From positions 4,335,001 to 4,399,000 of the forward strand of contig NC_080557.1 in assembly GCF_030253575.1 (NCBI RefSeq): DNA of 64,000 nt, given 5' to 3'. Both the position numbers and the translations under genes were made by a program. Under the pieces are notes generated by a model, which was given only the letters and a program-made list of their open reading frames with translations, searched no databases and had not been told where the DNA came from. This document shows positions 1 to 10,627 of this stretch, in pieces. This stretch comes from Rhododendron vialii (lineage: Eukaryota; Streptophyta; Magnoliopsida; Ericales; Ericaceae). Within the stretch, counting starts at the first letter, position 1; each line of letters starts with the position of its first letter.

Positions 1-350
1 TGGGCCAATAGGCGAATCGGGTTCAATTTTAAATAAATGTGTCGGGTCGGGTCGGGTATGTATAATTGACCTCATAACTAATGGGTCAATGACCTATTAG
101 AAACCCAACCTACTTATAACTTATCTTATTTGGCTCAAATTCGACCATTTGACACCTCTAGTTGAAAAAACGGCACGAAAAACGAAAATGGACTATAAAA
201 ATGGGACGGAGGGAGTATTGTTTTTATGTTTACGGAGTAATAGTATATCAACAATATATACGTACACTCTCCAAAGTCCTCTCTCTCTCATAGTTGGGGG
301 GTGTTTCCATTGAAAAAAATTAAAAAATTTGCTTGTTGGACTCCAAAGTC

Positions 351-383
<33 letters not shown>

Positions 384-505
384 TCATAGTTGGTAGCAAG
401 GATTGATAAAGTACACTCTCCCATGGGTTGTTGATAACAGTGGATTCTCTGGCTTCCGCGCACTTCGATTAACTGTGGTACAAACCTCTAATAACTATAA
501 AGTTT
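1..505. other. Intergenic, no gene
   Basis: I see no gene here. A CT-rich microsatellite lies at about 346-388, and a shorter CT run near 280. The sequence GGGACGGAGGGAG followed by TA at about 203-217 is a Stowaway-type end, but no matching left end is in the window. Positions 40-60 hold a short GGGTC direct repeat. The small ORFs here are products of the CT repeat. Confidence 0.6.
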
Positions 506-779
506 AAAATTGAGAAAAATTTATTCACGGAGCTCCGTGAAATAGTTTTTACAGAAGTGAATCACGCGCATCCGTTTCAGCTTTGGATAGTACAGATTTA
601 AATGAAACTTTTCCGAGAAAGAGTCCGTTTTGGCTTTGGACTGTCCGGATTTAAATAAAATTTTTCCGGGGAAGAGTTTCATTTAAATCCAGACTGTCCA
701 AAACCGAAACGAATGGCCAAGATCGCATGATTATGTGGATAAGGGATTCACGGCTCCTCCGTAAATAAGTCAATCTCAT
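506..779. repeat. Foldback/MITE-like repeat, copy 1
   Basis: The ends are imperfect inverted repeats: the left end contains the palindrome TTCACGGAGCTCCGTGAA (about 524-541), and the right end holds its decayed complement (about 748-765). The inner arms, around 620-655 and 665-710, are also mutually inverted and carry a TTTAAAT core. A second copy (1013-6575) is split by Copia, and partial copies lie near 24928-25030 and 60340-60440. No target duplication is clear. It is a non-coding cluster-wide repeat, probably a MITE or foldback element; its superfamily is unknown. Confidence 0.6.
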
Positions 780-1012
780 AAATATTTTAGAGGATTTTGA
801 CTTCTTACATAATATTGCATTGAGGAATATCTGCCCAAGCCTTCATTACTCCTTCCCGGTGGTTGAAACACGTGTAGGTGGGAGAGGAAATGCTGAAGTC
901 AAAAGGAGTGGAGCCATATGATCTCCGTCCATCATTCTCGGCCCACGAAATTGAACAAGTCAAAATCTGTTTAAATGAGTAATAAACTATTCTAGAGAAT
1001 AGAATAGACATC
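780..1012. other. Conserved upstream block of the duplicated unit
   Basis: Non-coding. The block including GTAGGTGGGAGAGGAAATGC and the following 60 bases recurs upstream of the other units at about 22983-23045, 34000-34040 and 60200-60290. It is a fixed part of the duplicated segment. Confidence 0.55.
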
Positions 1013-1158
1013 GATATCGAGAAAAACTTATTAAGAGAGATCCGTGAAATTGTTTTTAAAGAGGTGAATCCTACACATCCGTTTTGGCTTTGAATGATCC
1101 AGATTTAAATGAAATTTTTTCGGAGAAGAGTCCATTTTGGTTTTGGATGGTCCGGATT

Positions 1159-1645
1159 TGTTAAAAATATGTAAACCCAATTTGGGTATTTTCCTTGTCT
1201 TACTTTTTGGGGGCTCATTTGTAATTTTATGTATATTTTGTGTCTTAGTTTGTAATATGTTAAAAGTTGTTTCTAGAAGTACTAGAAATGTCTAGTGTTG
1301 TGTCTGCCTTTGTAAGAAAAAAGAAAAAGAAAGAACGTAGATAGAGACAAAAAAACAGAGAAGAGAAAAAGAGTGGGTTTTTGTGTGCTTGTGATTATTG
1401 AAGAAGAAAGCTTTGAAAAGCTCTTAATTAGTGGAGAAGTTTCGGAAATTTGATGCCCAGATAAGTGTCTTTCTGCTGCCTCTCAACCTCTGTTTTTTAT
1501 TTGTGATATTTGCTTGTCTCGGTTGGTGTTTTCGGTGCTCCGAAAATTTCAGTTTGTGTGCTGCGTTTCTGCTGCGATTTTGCTCAGTTTGTGACTGTTT
1601 TTTGGTGATATATGTGTGTGCATTTGGGCCCTTATTCCCCCAACA
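1159..1645 (+). repeat. 5' LTR of Copia 1
   Basis: This 487-bp terminal repeat matches 5948-6437. It carries the element's promoter and R/U5 regions and ends in CAACA four bases before the primer-binding site. An ORF inside it recurs in the 3' LTR and is not a gene. Confidence 0.93.
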
Positions 1646-1649
1646 AATC

Positions 1650-1661
1650 TGGTATCAGAGC
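1650..1661 (+). other. Primer-binding site (initiator tRNA-Met type)
   Basis: TGGTATCAGAGC lies four bases after the 5' LTR. It is the standard Copia primer site, complementary to the 3' end of initiator tRNA-Met. Confidence 0.9.
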
Positions 1662-1716
1662 TTAGGGCTTGTTGCTTGAAATTAGGGCTTTTATTGGTGT
1701 ATTTGTGCTTTGATAT

Positions 1717-4700
1717 ATGATGGCTGCCATGAATAATTTCCTCCGGCCCCAAATTCCTAGATTGGGGAAAGATAATTATGAGAATTGGAGTATACAAATG
1801 AAAGTGTTGTTGGGTTATCAAGATTTGTGGGATCTTGTTGAAAATGGGTTTGAACAACCCGCTTCGAAGGAGGATGAAGAGAGATTGACGGAAGGTCAAA
1901 AGGTTTTACTTAAGCAAATGAGAAACAAAGCCTTGTTTCAAATCTATCAAGCCATTGATGAGTCTTGCTTTGAGAAAATCTCCTCCGCCACCACGTCCAA
2001 AGAAGCTTGGGATATCCTCCAAAATGCAAATAGAGGTATTGACAAAACCATAAGGATGAGACTTCAAGTTTTGAGGGGTGAATTTGAATCTTTGGAAATG
2101 AAGGATAATGAGACCATTGCGGAGTATTTTACTAGAACCATGGTGATTGTGAATCAAATTAGGAGGTATGGTGGCAACCTTGATAATGTATGTGTGGTGG
2201 AGAAAATCTTACGATCTCTAAATGGTAAATTTGAGTATGTGGTTCCCGCCATTGAAGAGTCAAAGGATACTTCCACCATGACGATTGATCAATTGATGGC
2301 AACACTTGAAGTTCATGAGCAAAGGTTGAACAAGAAGGCTTCAAGCTCTCTTGAGCAAGCACTCCAATCCAAACTTTCTTTCAAGGATGCAAAGGAGGAT
2401 CAAGGGGGAACCTCTTATAGTGCAAGAGGAAGAGGTAGAGGCTATGATGGTCGTGGTAGAGGCTATGATGGCCGTGGTAGAGGCTATGGAAATCGTGGAA
2501 GAGGCTTTGAAAGCCATGGAAGAGGTTATGCGAATAGAGGTAGAGGTGGAAGGAACACTAGTGGAGGTGGAAGAGGCCAAAACTCATATGCTCCAAGAGG
2601 AAGAGGAAGAGCTAGAGGAGGTGGCAACTACAACCGTTCTTATAATCGGAGTGGTTATGACAAGAGGAATGTTGAATGCTATAATTGTCACAAATTTGGG
2701 CACTATAGTAATGAGTGTAGAGCAACGTCAAGCAATGAAGTTAGTGAGCAAGCTAACTATGTGGAGAAAGAGTACAAAGAAGTTGGGCCTACTTTGATGC
2801 TAGCTTACAATGGTTCCAATGGAGATCAAAGCGATGTATGGTTTCTTGATACCGGGGCAAGCAATCATATGTGTGGCAAGAAGAGCATGTTTATTGAACT
2901 CGATGAGGCGGTGCAAGGCCATGTGACATTTGGCGACAACTCCAAAGTCTCGGTGAAAGGCAAAGGTAAGATTCTAATCAAACTCAAGAATGGTAATCAC
3001 GATTTTATTTCCGATGTTTATTATGTTCCGGATATGAAAAATAATATCTTGAGTTTGGGCCAACTTTTGGAGAAAGGATATGATATTTGCATGAAGAATT
3101 TTTATCTTACTATCAAAGATGCTTGTGGAAATTTGATTGCTCATGTGAAAATGTCTAAGAATAGAATGTTTTCTTTAAATATTCAACATGATGCTATGAA
3201 ATGCTTTAATGCTATTGTTAAGGATAAGACTTGGTTGTGGCATTTGAGGTTTGGGCATCTTAATTTTGGTGGTTTGAAGCTTTTATCAACTAAAGATATG
3301 GTGAGAGGCTTGCCTTTTATTGATCATCCCAACGAAGTTTGTGAAGGGTGCATTCTTGGCAAACACCATCGATTGAGCTTTCCTAAAGGGGCAAGATGGC
3401 GAGCATCAAAGCCTTTGAAGCTTGTGCACACCGATGTATGTGGTCCTTTGAAACCCATGACAAATGGCAAGAATAGGTACTTCCTCACTTTCATTGACAA
3501 CTATAGCCGAAAGACTTGGGTGTATTTTTTGAAGAGGAAATCGGAGGTGTTTGATAAATTCAAAGAGTTTAAGACTCTTGTTGAGAAGCAAAGTGGCAAC
3601 TACATCAAGATGTTGAGATCCGATCATGGTGGTGAATATATTTCCGATGCTTTTGAGAATTTTTGTAAAGAGCATGGTATTGTGCACCAAGTGACTCCAT
3701 CCTACACGCCACAATTGAATGGAGTTGCTGAAAGGAAGAATAGAACAATCTTGGATATGGCTAATCTTGGATATGGCTAGAAGCATGATGAAAGGAAAGC
3801 GCTTGCCTAGAGAATTTTGGGCCGAAGCCGTTGCATGTGCCGTTTATCTCTTGAACCGTTGTCCAACTAAAAGTGTTCGTTTCAAGACACCGGAAGAGGC
3901 ATGGAGCTCATTCAAGCCAAGTGTTTCTCATCTTAAAGTTTTTGGGTGTATTGCATACGCAAAGATTTCGGAAGCTAGAAGAACAAAGCTTGACGACAAA
4001 GGTGAAAAATGCATTTTTCTTGGCTATGGTGATAGAACAATGGGTTACAAATTATACAACCCTCTTACCAAGAAGGTGATCATGAGTAGAGATGTGATAT
4101 TTGAAGAAGAAGAAATGTGGGATTGGAAGGAAAAAGAAGCCACCAATGATGTTGAACTTGTTCTTGAAGAAGAAGAGATGGAAGTGCCAAATGAAGTTGA
4201 AAGAGAGCCACAATCTCCTCCACATGGATCCCCCTCATCTTATAGAAGTGATTCTTCCTCACCATCATCAACATCATCGGAGGCTAGTTCAAGTGAAAGG
4301 CCAAGAAAAACAAGAAACTTGCAAGAAATTTATGAAGAAATCGAAATGGAAGAAGACAACTTGAATTTGTTTTGTTTCTTTATGGATATGGATTGTAATC
4401 CTATTGGCTATGAAGAAGCCATTCAAGAGAAGAAATGGAAGAAAGCCATGGATGAAGAAATCAATGCAATTGAGAAGAATGGTACATTGGTGCTCACAAG
4501 TCTACCACAAGGCCACAAAGCAATTGGTGTGAAATGGGTGTATAAGACAGAGAAATGCAAGTGGTGAAGTTCAAACATACAAGGCAAGATTAGTTGCTAA
4601 AGGCTACAAGCAAAGAGCCGGAATTGACTATGGTGAAGTGTTTGCTTCCGTTGCCCGAATGGAGACTATTAGATTGATGATTTCTTTGGCCGCCCAACAT

Positions 4701-5937
4701 AAATGGAAGATTTATCAACTTTATGTGAAATCAGCGTTTTTAAATGGCTTCCTTGAAGAAGAGATTTATGTGGAACAACCCTTGGGGTATGTCAAAGTTG
4801 GGCAAGAAGATAAAGTGTATAAGTTAAAAAAAGCTCTTTATGGGCTAAAACAAGCGCCACGTGCTTGGAATGCTAGAATTGATAAATACGTTGTGGAGAA
4901 TGGCTTTGAAAAATGTCCTTATGAGCATGCCTTGTACATGAAGGTGGATGCCAATGGAAATTTTTTGCTTGTGTGCCTATATGTTGATGATTTGATCTTT
5001 ACCGGGAATGCTCCTAACATGTTCAAAGAGTTCAAGAAGAGTATGATTCGGGAGTTTGAGATGACCGATATTGGCTTGATGTCTCACTTTCTTGGCTTTG
5101 AAGTTGAGCAAAAGGAAGATGGAATTTTTATTTCGCAAAGTGGATATGCAAAGGAAGTGCTTAAAAGATTTGGAATGGAATCTTGTAATCCGGTGAACAC
5201 TCCCATGGAAAGTGGGCTAGAGCTTCGGAAGAGTACTAATGGTGGCAATGTTGTTCCGACTTACTTTAAAAGTCTTGTTGGAAGTCTCCGGTATCTCACT
5301 TGCACTAGGCCGGACATATATACTTTATGGTGTTGGGTTGATTAGTAGATACATGGAAGCACCGGACCAATCACATCTTAATGCGGCAAAGAGAATCCTT
5401 CGTTACATCAAAGGTACACTCAATGACGGCTTGCTTTATTCTTGTGTCGATGATTGTAAGCTTGTTGGATATTTCGATAGTGATTGGGGAAGAGATTTAG
5501 ATGAAAGGAAAAGTACTTCGGGCTTTGCTTTCTTTATGGGAAATGCCGTTTTTACTTGGTCTTCTAAGAAGCAACCCATTGTTACTTTGTCTACTTGTGA
5601 AGCGGAGTATGTGGCCGCTAACTCCGCCGTTTGCCATGCTATTTGGTTGAGAAATTTGTTGGAGAATTTGGGATTTCCACAAGAAAGTCCCACGGAGGTA
5701 CATGTTGATAACCGATCGGCAATTGCCTTGGCAAAGAATCCGGTATTTCACGAAAGGAGCAAGCATATCAATACTCGTTTTCACTTCATCCGGGAGCATG
5801 TGAAGCAAAAGGAAGTGGAACTAGTTTATTGCAAGTCTTATGATCAAGTTGCCGATATTTTCACAAAGCCTTTGAAGCATGGCGCGTTTGGAAGATTGAA
5901 GTTGATGCTTGGCATGAAGACTTTTGGAAATTAGGTT
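1717..5937 (+). pseudogene. Copia gag-pol polyprotein, broken by three indels
   Basis: The first reading segment starts at 1717. It contains a gag domain, an Arg/Gly-rich repeat stretch (about residues 230-310), a CX2CX4HX4C zinc knuckle (321-334), the protease motif DTGA (378-381), a GAG-pre-integrase domain and the integrase triad D573, D636, E672. A 16-bp tandem duplication (3747-3762 and 3763-3778) then shifts the frame at the end of the integrase core. A one-base loss near 4550 interrupts the start of reverse transcriptase, and a 4-bp TATA insertion near 5320 interrupts the stretch before RNase H. The YVDD motif lies near 4980 and the RNase H segment runs to 5934. All domains are recognisable, so decay is recent. 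Confidence 0.92.
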
Positions 5938-5938
5938 T

Positions 5939-5947
5939 AAGAGGGGA
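5939..5947 (+). other. Polypurine tract
   Basis: AAGAGGGGA directly precedes the 3' LTR. It is the expected start site for plus-strand DNA synthesis. Confidence 0.8.
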
Positions 5948-6437
5948 TGTTAGAAATATGTAAATCCAATTTGGGTATTTTCTTTGTCTTACTTTTTGGG
6001 GGCTCTTTTGTAATTTTATGTATATTTTGTGTCTTAGTTTGTAATATGTTAAAAGTTGTTTCTAGAAGTACTAAAAATGTCTAGTGTTGTGTCTGCCTTT
6101 GTAAGAAAAAAGAAAAAGAAAGAACGTAGACAGAGAGAGAAAAAAACAGAGAAGAGAAAAAGAGTGGGTTTGTGTGTGCTTGTGATTATTGAAGAAGAAA
6201 GCTTTGAAAAGCTCTTAATTAGTGGAGAAGTTTCGGAAATTTGATGCCCAGATAAGTGTCTTTCTGCTGCCTCTCAACCTCTGTTTTTTCTTTGTGATAT
6301 TTGCTTGTCTCGGTTGGTGTTTTCGGTGCTCCGAAAATTTCAGTTTGTGTGCTGCGTTTCTGCTGCGATTTTGCTCAGTTTGTGACTGTTTTTTGGTGAT
6401 ATTTGTGTGTGCATTTGGGCCCTTATTCCCCCCAACA
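5948..6437 (+). repeat. 3' LTR of Copia 1
   Basis: This 490-bp repeat matches the 5' LTR with about a dozen differences, including small indels near 6135 and 6430. It is followed by the GGATT duplication. Confidence 0.93.
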
Positions 6438-6630
6438 GGATTTAAATAAACTTTTCCAAAGAAGAGTTTCATTTAAATCCAAACCGTTCAAAACCGAAAT
6501 TGATGGCCAAGATCATGTGAGTCTATGGACAAAGGAATCACGGCCCATCCGTAAATAAGTCAATCTCATACATATTTTAGAGGACTTTTGACTTTGACTT
6601 CTATAAGAATATATCATTTAAGTCCTCAGG

Positions 6631-6735
6631 ATGGCAGCTACATATAGTTCAAAGGTTCATGAACGGGAACTCCAGGCTCTAGCCATCTTAAAATGTTGCT
6701 CACCATCATTTCCCTCCTCCTCTTTCTTCCTTCAT
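6631..6735 (+). promoter_or_regulatory. Upstream ORF in the leader of unit A
   Basis: An ATG at 6631, 62 bases before the chitinase-like start, opens a reading frame that overlaps the main start codon in another frame and ends just inside the signal-peptide region. The same leader ATG occurs in units B, C and D. In B and C it is followed by a stop after four codons. If transcripts carry it, it could reduce translation of the main ORF. The effect is inferred. Confidence 0.4.
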
Positions 6736-9700
6736 TAACAAGTTCTTCAGAGACCTGGATCAAAGCAGGTTCCTGGTTTTCCTTTGGCCAATTCCCGGTT
6801 CCCGATATAGACTCAACTCTGTTCACTCACTTGACATTTGCTTTTGCGTATCTCAACAATTCAACTTATGAGCTCTGGATCGAACCCTCTGATGAACCAT
6901 ATATGCTCACCTTCACCAACATCGTTCAGCTGAAAAACCCATCAATTGTAACACTTCTGTCCATCTTTGTTGGAGATACCCAACCCTTCTCAACCTTCTA
7001 TTCAATGGCTACCAAACCCTCTCACAGAACTTCTTTCATTGAATCATCGATCAATACAGAGAGCCAGGCTTTATGGGTTTCACGGCCTGGATCTTTGTTG
7101 CGTCAAACCGGACACAAGCACCACCAAGATGGAAGCTCTGGGAATTCTCTTTGACGAATGGAGAACTGCGATAAATAGGGAATCAATGAATTCCAACCGA
7201 TCACCGCTCATTTTGACACTGGCCGGTCATTATTTGCCTTCAAAAAACACCACAAGCTATCCGATGGAGTCGATTCGAAGGAACTTCGATTGGGTACACA
7301 TCGTATCGTACTACTATCACTTACCCACCACGGAAAACTTCACTGGCGCTCATTCTGCTTTGTATGACCCATCAAGCAATATAAGTACTGATTATGGAAT
7401 TAAGGAATGGATAAGTAGAGGATTACCTGCTGACAAGATGGTTTTGGGGTTAGCATACCATGGGTACGCGTGGACGCTGGTGGACTCGATGGCCAATGAG
7501 ATCGGATCGCCTGGACGAGGTCCCGCCGTCACGCTTGATGGTTCGATGTTCTACAAGTTCATCAAGTCATATATGCGATGTGATGGAGAAAGAGTAGTGT
7601 ATAACTCCACTTATGTCACGAACTACTGCATTAATGGTTCGGTTTGGATCGGTTATGATGATGTGGAGGCTATCAGAACTAAGGTTTCGTATGCGAGGGA
7701 GAAAGGTCTTCTGGGTTACAAAGCATGGCATATCGCCAATGATGACAATTGGGTACTTTCTAAGACGGCAGGTAAAACTTTAAAGCAACATCATATAGCC
7801 GACCAATTTGATTGGAACTTAAGGCTGGATTTTTGTTTTGTTTGGTTTATTATACTGCAATAAAAGAAGAATTTACTTACAGATATGGCATAAACCATCT
7901 CTGTGATTAACTTGCCATAAATGTTTATTAGTGACGGTTGAATCCATATATAAGCTTGGGAAGCACCCACGAGGAGCTAGCCAGTAGCCACCACCCCTAG
8001 CCAACAAGAAATTACAGTGCAAAACTCACACAACAACTCCATTCCCCCTTGCTAGCAGCTGTTGCCAAGGGTGGAACAAGAAATTCAAAAGCCCTGGGCT
8101 ACCAAAAAATTTAATAAATAATATACAAACCAAAAAAAAGTTTAATAATTAATATCAAGCAAATTTGCACATAAATATGTGTATGTCCAACAACAAACAA
8201 AAGAGAAGTACAAAAAACGTAAACTATTGAAGTTGTATCCTGCGTTGTTTTAGAGAATATAAATCATTTATTATCTCATCTGAGTCGATATCTGTAACAA
8301 GTAATTTACTTATAAATGAGGTGGGCTAAATTTTTACAATTTTTTATTTTTTATTTTTCACTCCACCTGCCTTCACCTGGGCTACCGCCCAGATCTTCTA
8401 ATGTATAGTTCCGCCCTTAGCTGTTGGGATCACCTCACCTCATGCGTAAGTGTGTGAAACGACTGTGGGAGGGGTTGTACGTAGGAATTAGTTCGAGTTG
8501 TGCACAAGCTGACCCGGGACACCCTGCATTACAACAAAGAAAAAGGTAGAAAGCAAAATAAAACAAAACATGCAATAGAAGCAGGTCACTGCTAACAAAT
8601 TAAACACTTAAAGTCTAACGTGACGAAGAGCAGAATTTTGTTCGCAATTTGACGCTGAATTGACGAAGTACTATTATTCTACTTCATATTCATAACTACA
8701 CCCTAGAGATCGGTGTTCATCTCTGAGTGTGCATATGCAACTGCCGGACACCCTGACTTATCAAAACACAGAATGAAACAAAAAAACTAGAACTATTCCC
8801 TAACGCCTATTAAGTATTGTGGAAACTAAATTGGGCAACTTATGATTTTTTTTATTTATTTTTTTTCACATTGGAAGGGAAAGGAGTGTTCTATTTCTCT
8901 TGTCTACTGCTATATTGTCTCCTCACATTTCTCTCTAATGTACAATTTCATAGCACAAGAAGATGAGAATGATCCTAGAAACAAGAGACACCTGTTGCCT
9001 GTAATCTTGCTTCCAACTGCAACCACATTTACCTTTCTACTAGTTTTTGCGACGTGGTATCCGTGTAAAAGAGCATGCAAAAACAAAGGTAAGCTCCTTC
9101 CAGTTGAGAAAATTTTGTTCCTAAATCATTTCCATTAACCCTTTTAATGTATTTCTTCAATTTTCCACATGTTCTTTTTATTGGTTACAGAATGGATGGA
9201 CGATGAAAAAGAATCGCAATCTTTATTCAGAACTACTATGGCATCTCCTAAAAATGCAAATGCTCCTAATTTGCTAGTATTTAGTCTCATTGGCCTTGTA
9301 GAAGCTACCAAGAATTTTTCATTTGAAAATAAGCTCGGAGAGAGTGGATATGGACCTGTTTACAAGGTAAAATTATTTTTCTTTGAATAAATCGAGAAAA
9401 AAATAACTAAATAAGCGGTGTGTGTTTTGCCTGCAGGGTATATTACGTAATGGACAAGAAATAGCAGTAAAGAGACTCTCAAGGACTTCTACACAAGGAT
9501 TTGAAGAGTTCAAAAATGAGGTCATGCTTACTGCTAAACTACAACATGTAAATCTTGTAAGAGTTTTGGGATTTTGCATCGAAAAAGAAGAAAAAAATGT
9601 TGATCTACGAATACATGCCAAACAAAAGCCTGGACCATTTTGTCTATGGTTAGCAATCCTTAATGCCTCTAACATAATTTTGAACCATAATTGAGTGTAG

Positions 9701-10627
9701 TTTTAACACGAGGCGTCACCTAAGTTTTAACTAGCCAAATCTCTTTCACGTAGATCCAATGAGGGGATCACTTTTAGATTGGGGAAAACGAGTTCAAATC
9801 ATTGAAGGGGTTACCCAGGGGCTCTTGTACCTCCAAGAGTACTCAAGATTGACAATAATTCATAGGGATTTGAAAGCGAGCAACATTTTGTTAGACAACG
9901 AGATGAAGCCCAAGATCGCGGACTTTGGCTTGGCTAGAATTTTCCAAAAAGATGAATTCAAAGGTAACACTGACTGGATTGTTGGAACATAGTAAGTGGC
10001 ATATTTGTTACAATACACACTACCTAATGTATTCTAGTCTCAAATCGTACTCATCTAATTATCCCTTTTTCTTTACTTATATAATATTGCAGTGGTTATG
10101 TACCTCCTGAATATGTAAAACGTGGCATATACTCCACTAAATCAGATGTTTATAGCTTCGGAGTTCTTCTTTTACAAATCATTAGCGGAAAGCGGAATAA
10201 TTGTTCACATGGCCTTCATGAAGACTTAAACCTCCTAGACTATGTAAGTAATTCTAAAAATTGTGATATGAATATTACGAATTGATTTCCTTCCAATGAA
10301 CTCTAAAGATGCACTGCATCGAAATACTTCAGGTATGATTTGTGGAAGTGTGGGAAAGGCATGGAGTTCATGGATCCATCGCTCGACGATACAAATTCAT
10401 CCTGTAAATTAGTGAGATGCATGCAAATAGCTTTGCTGTGTGTCCAAGAAAATCCAGCGGATAGACCCTCTATGTTGGAACTCTCGTCGACCCTGAAATA
10501 TGAAACTGCCGCCATGAGCACCCCCAAAAGGCCTGCTTTTTCTACGAGAAGAGATGAAGATGAAGTTCAAGTTCAAGAAATTTGGTCAGTTGGTGATGTA
10601 TCCTTTACCCAAACAGTAGCACGATGA
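6693..10627 (+). pseudogene. Unit A: chitinase-related RLK pseudogene
   Basis: The exon plan matches unit B: about 6693-7771 (GH18-like), 8954-9088 (membrane), 9191-9366, 9437-9648, 9754-9991, 10093-10243 and 10333-10627 (kinase). Three lesions break it. A 4-bp insertion near 7046 shifts the GH18 frame, an extra base near 9596 shifts the kinase after the FCIEKEE stretch, and a 2-bp loss at 10334 shifts the last exon. Splice sites, the HRDLK motif and DFG are otherwise preserved, so inactivation looks recent. The GH18 motif reads HGLDLCCV, without the catalytic Glu. A truncated transcript is possible, but full-length receptor is not expected. Confidence 0.88.

Larger units (their letters stand above)
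1159..6437 (+). mobile_element. Ty1/Copia LTR retrotransposon, nearly full length
   Basis: The LTRs are 1159-1645 and 5948-6437, starting TGTTA and ending CAACA. The 5-bp target duplication GGATT is at 1154-1158 and 6438-6442. A primer-binding site, gag, protease, integrase, reverse transcriptase and RNase H follow in the Copia order, with a polypurine tract before the 3' LTR. The LTRs differ by about a dozen changes in 490 bp, so the insertion is fairly young. The polyprotein is broken by three indels, so the copy cannot make its own full Pol. Confidence 0.95.
1013..6575. repeat. Foldback/MITE-like repeat, copy 2, split by Copia
   Basis: Positions 1013-1158 match the left half of copy 1, and 6438-6575 match its right half, including the decayed CACGG/CCGTG arms. 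The Copia element lies between the halves, with the GGATT target present once on each side. Copy 1 provides the uninterrupted reference. Confidence 0.65.

Noticed and set aside
1431-1679. Open frame in the first LTR (and 6222-6449 in the second)
   Set aside because: The same frame occurs in both LTRs of Copia 1; it is LTR sequence with no protein similarity.
2341-2797. Open frames overlapping gag on both strands
   Set aside because: They arise from the Arg/Gly-rich repeat of gag read in other frames.
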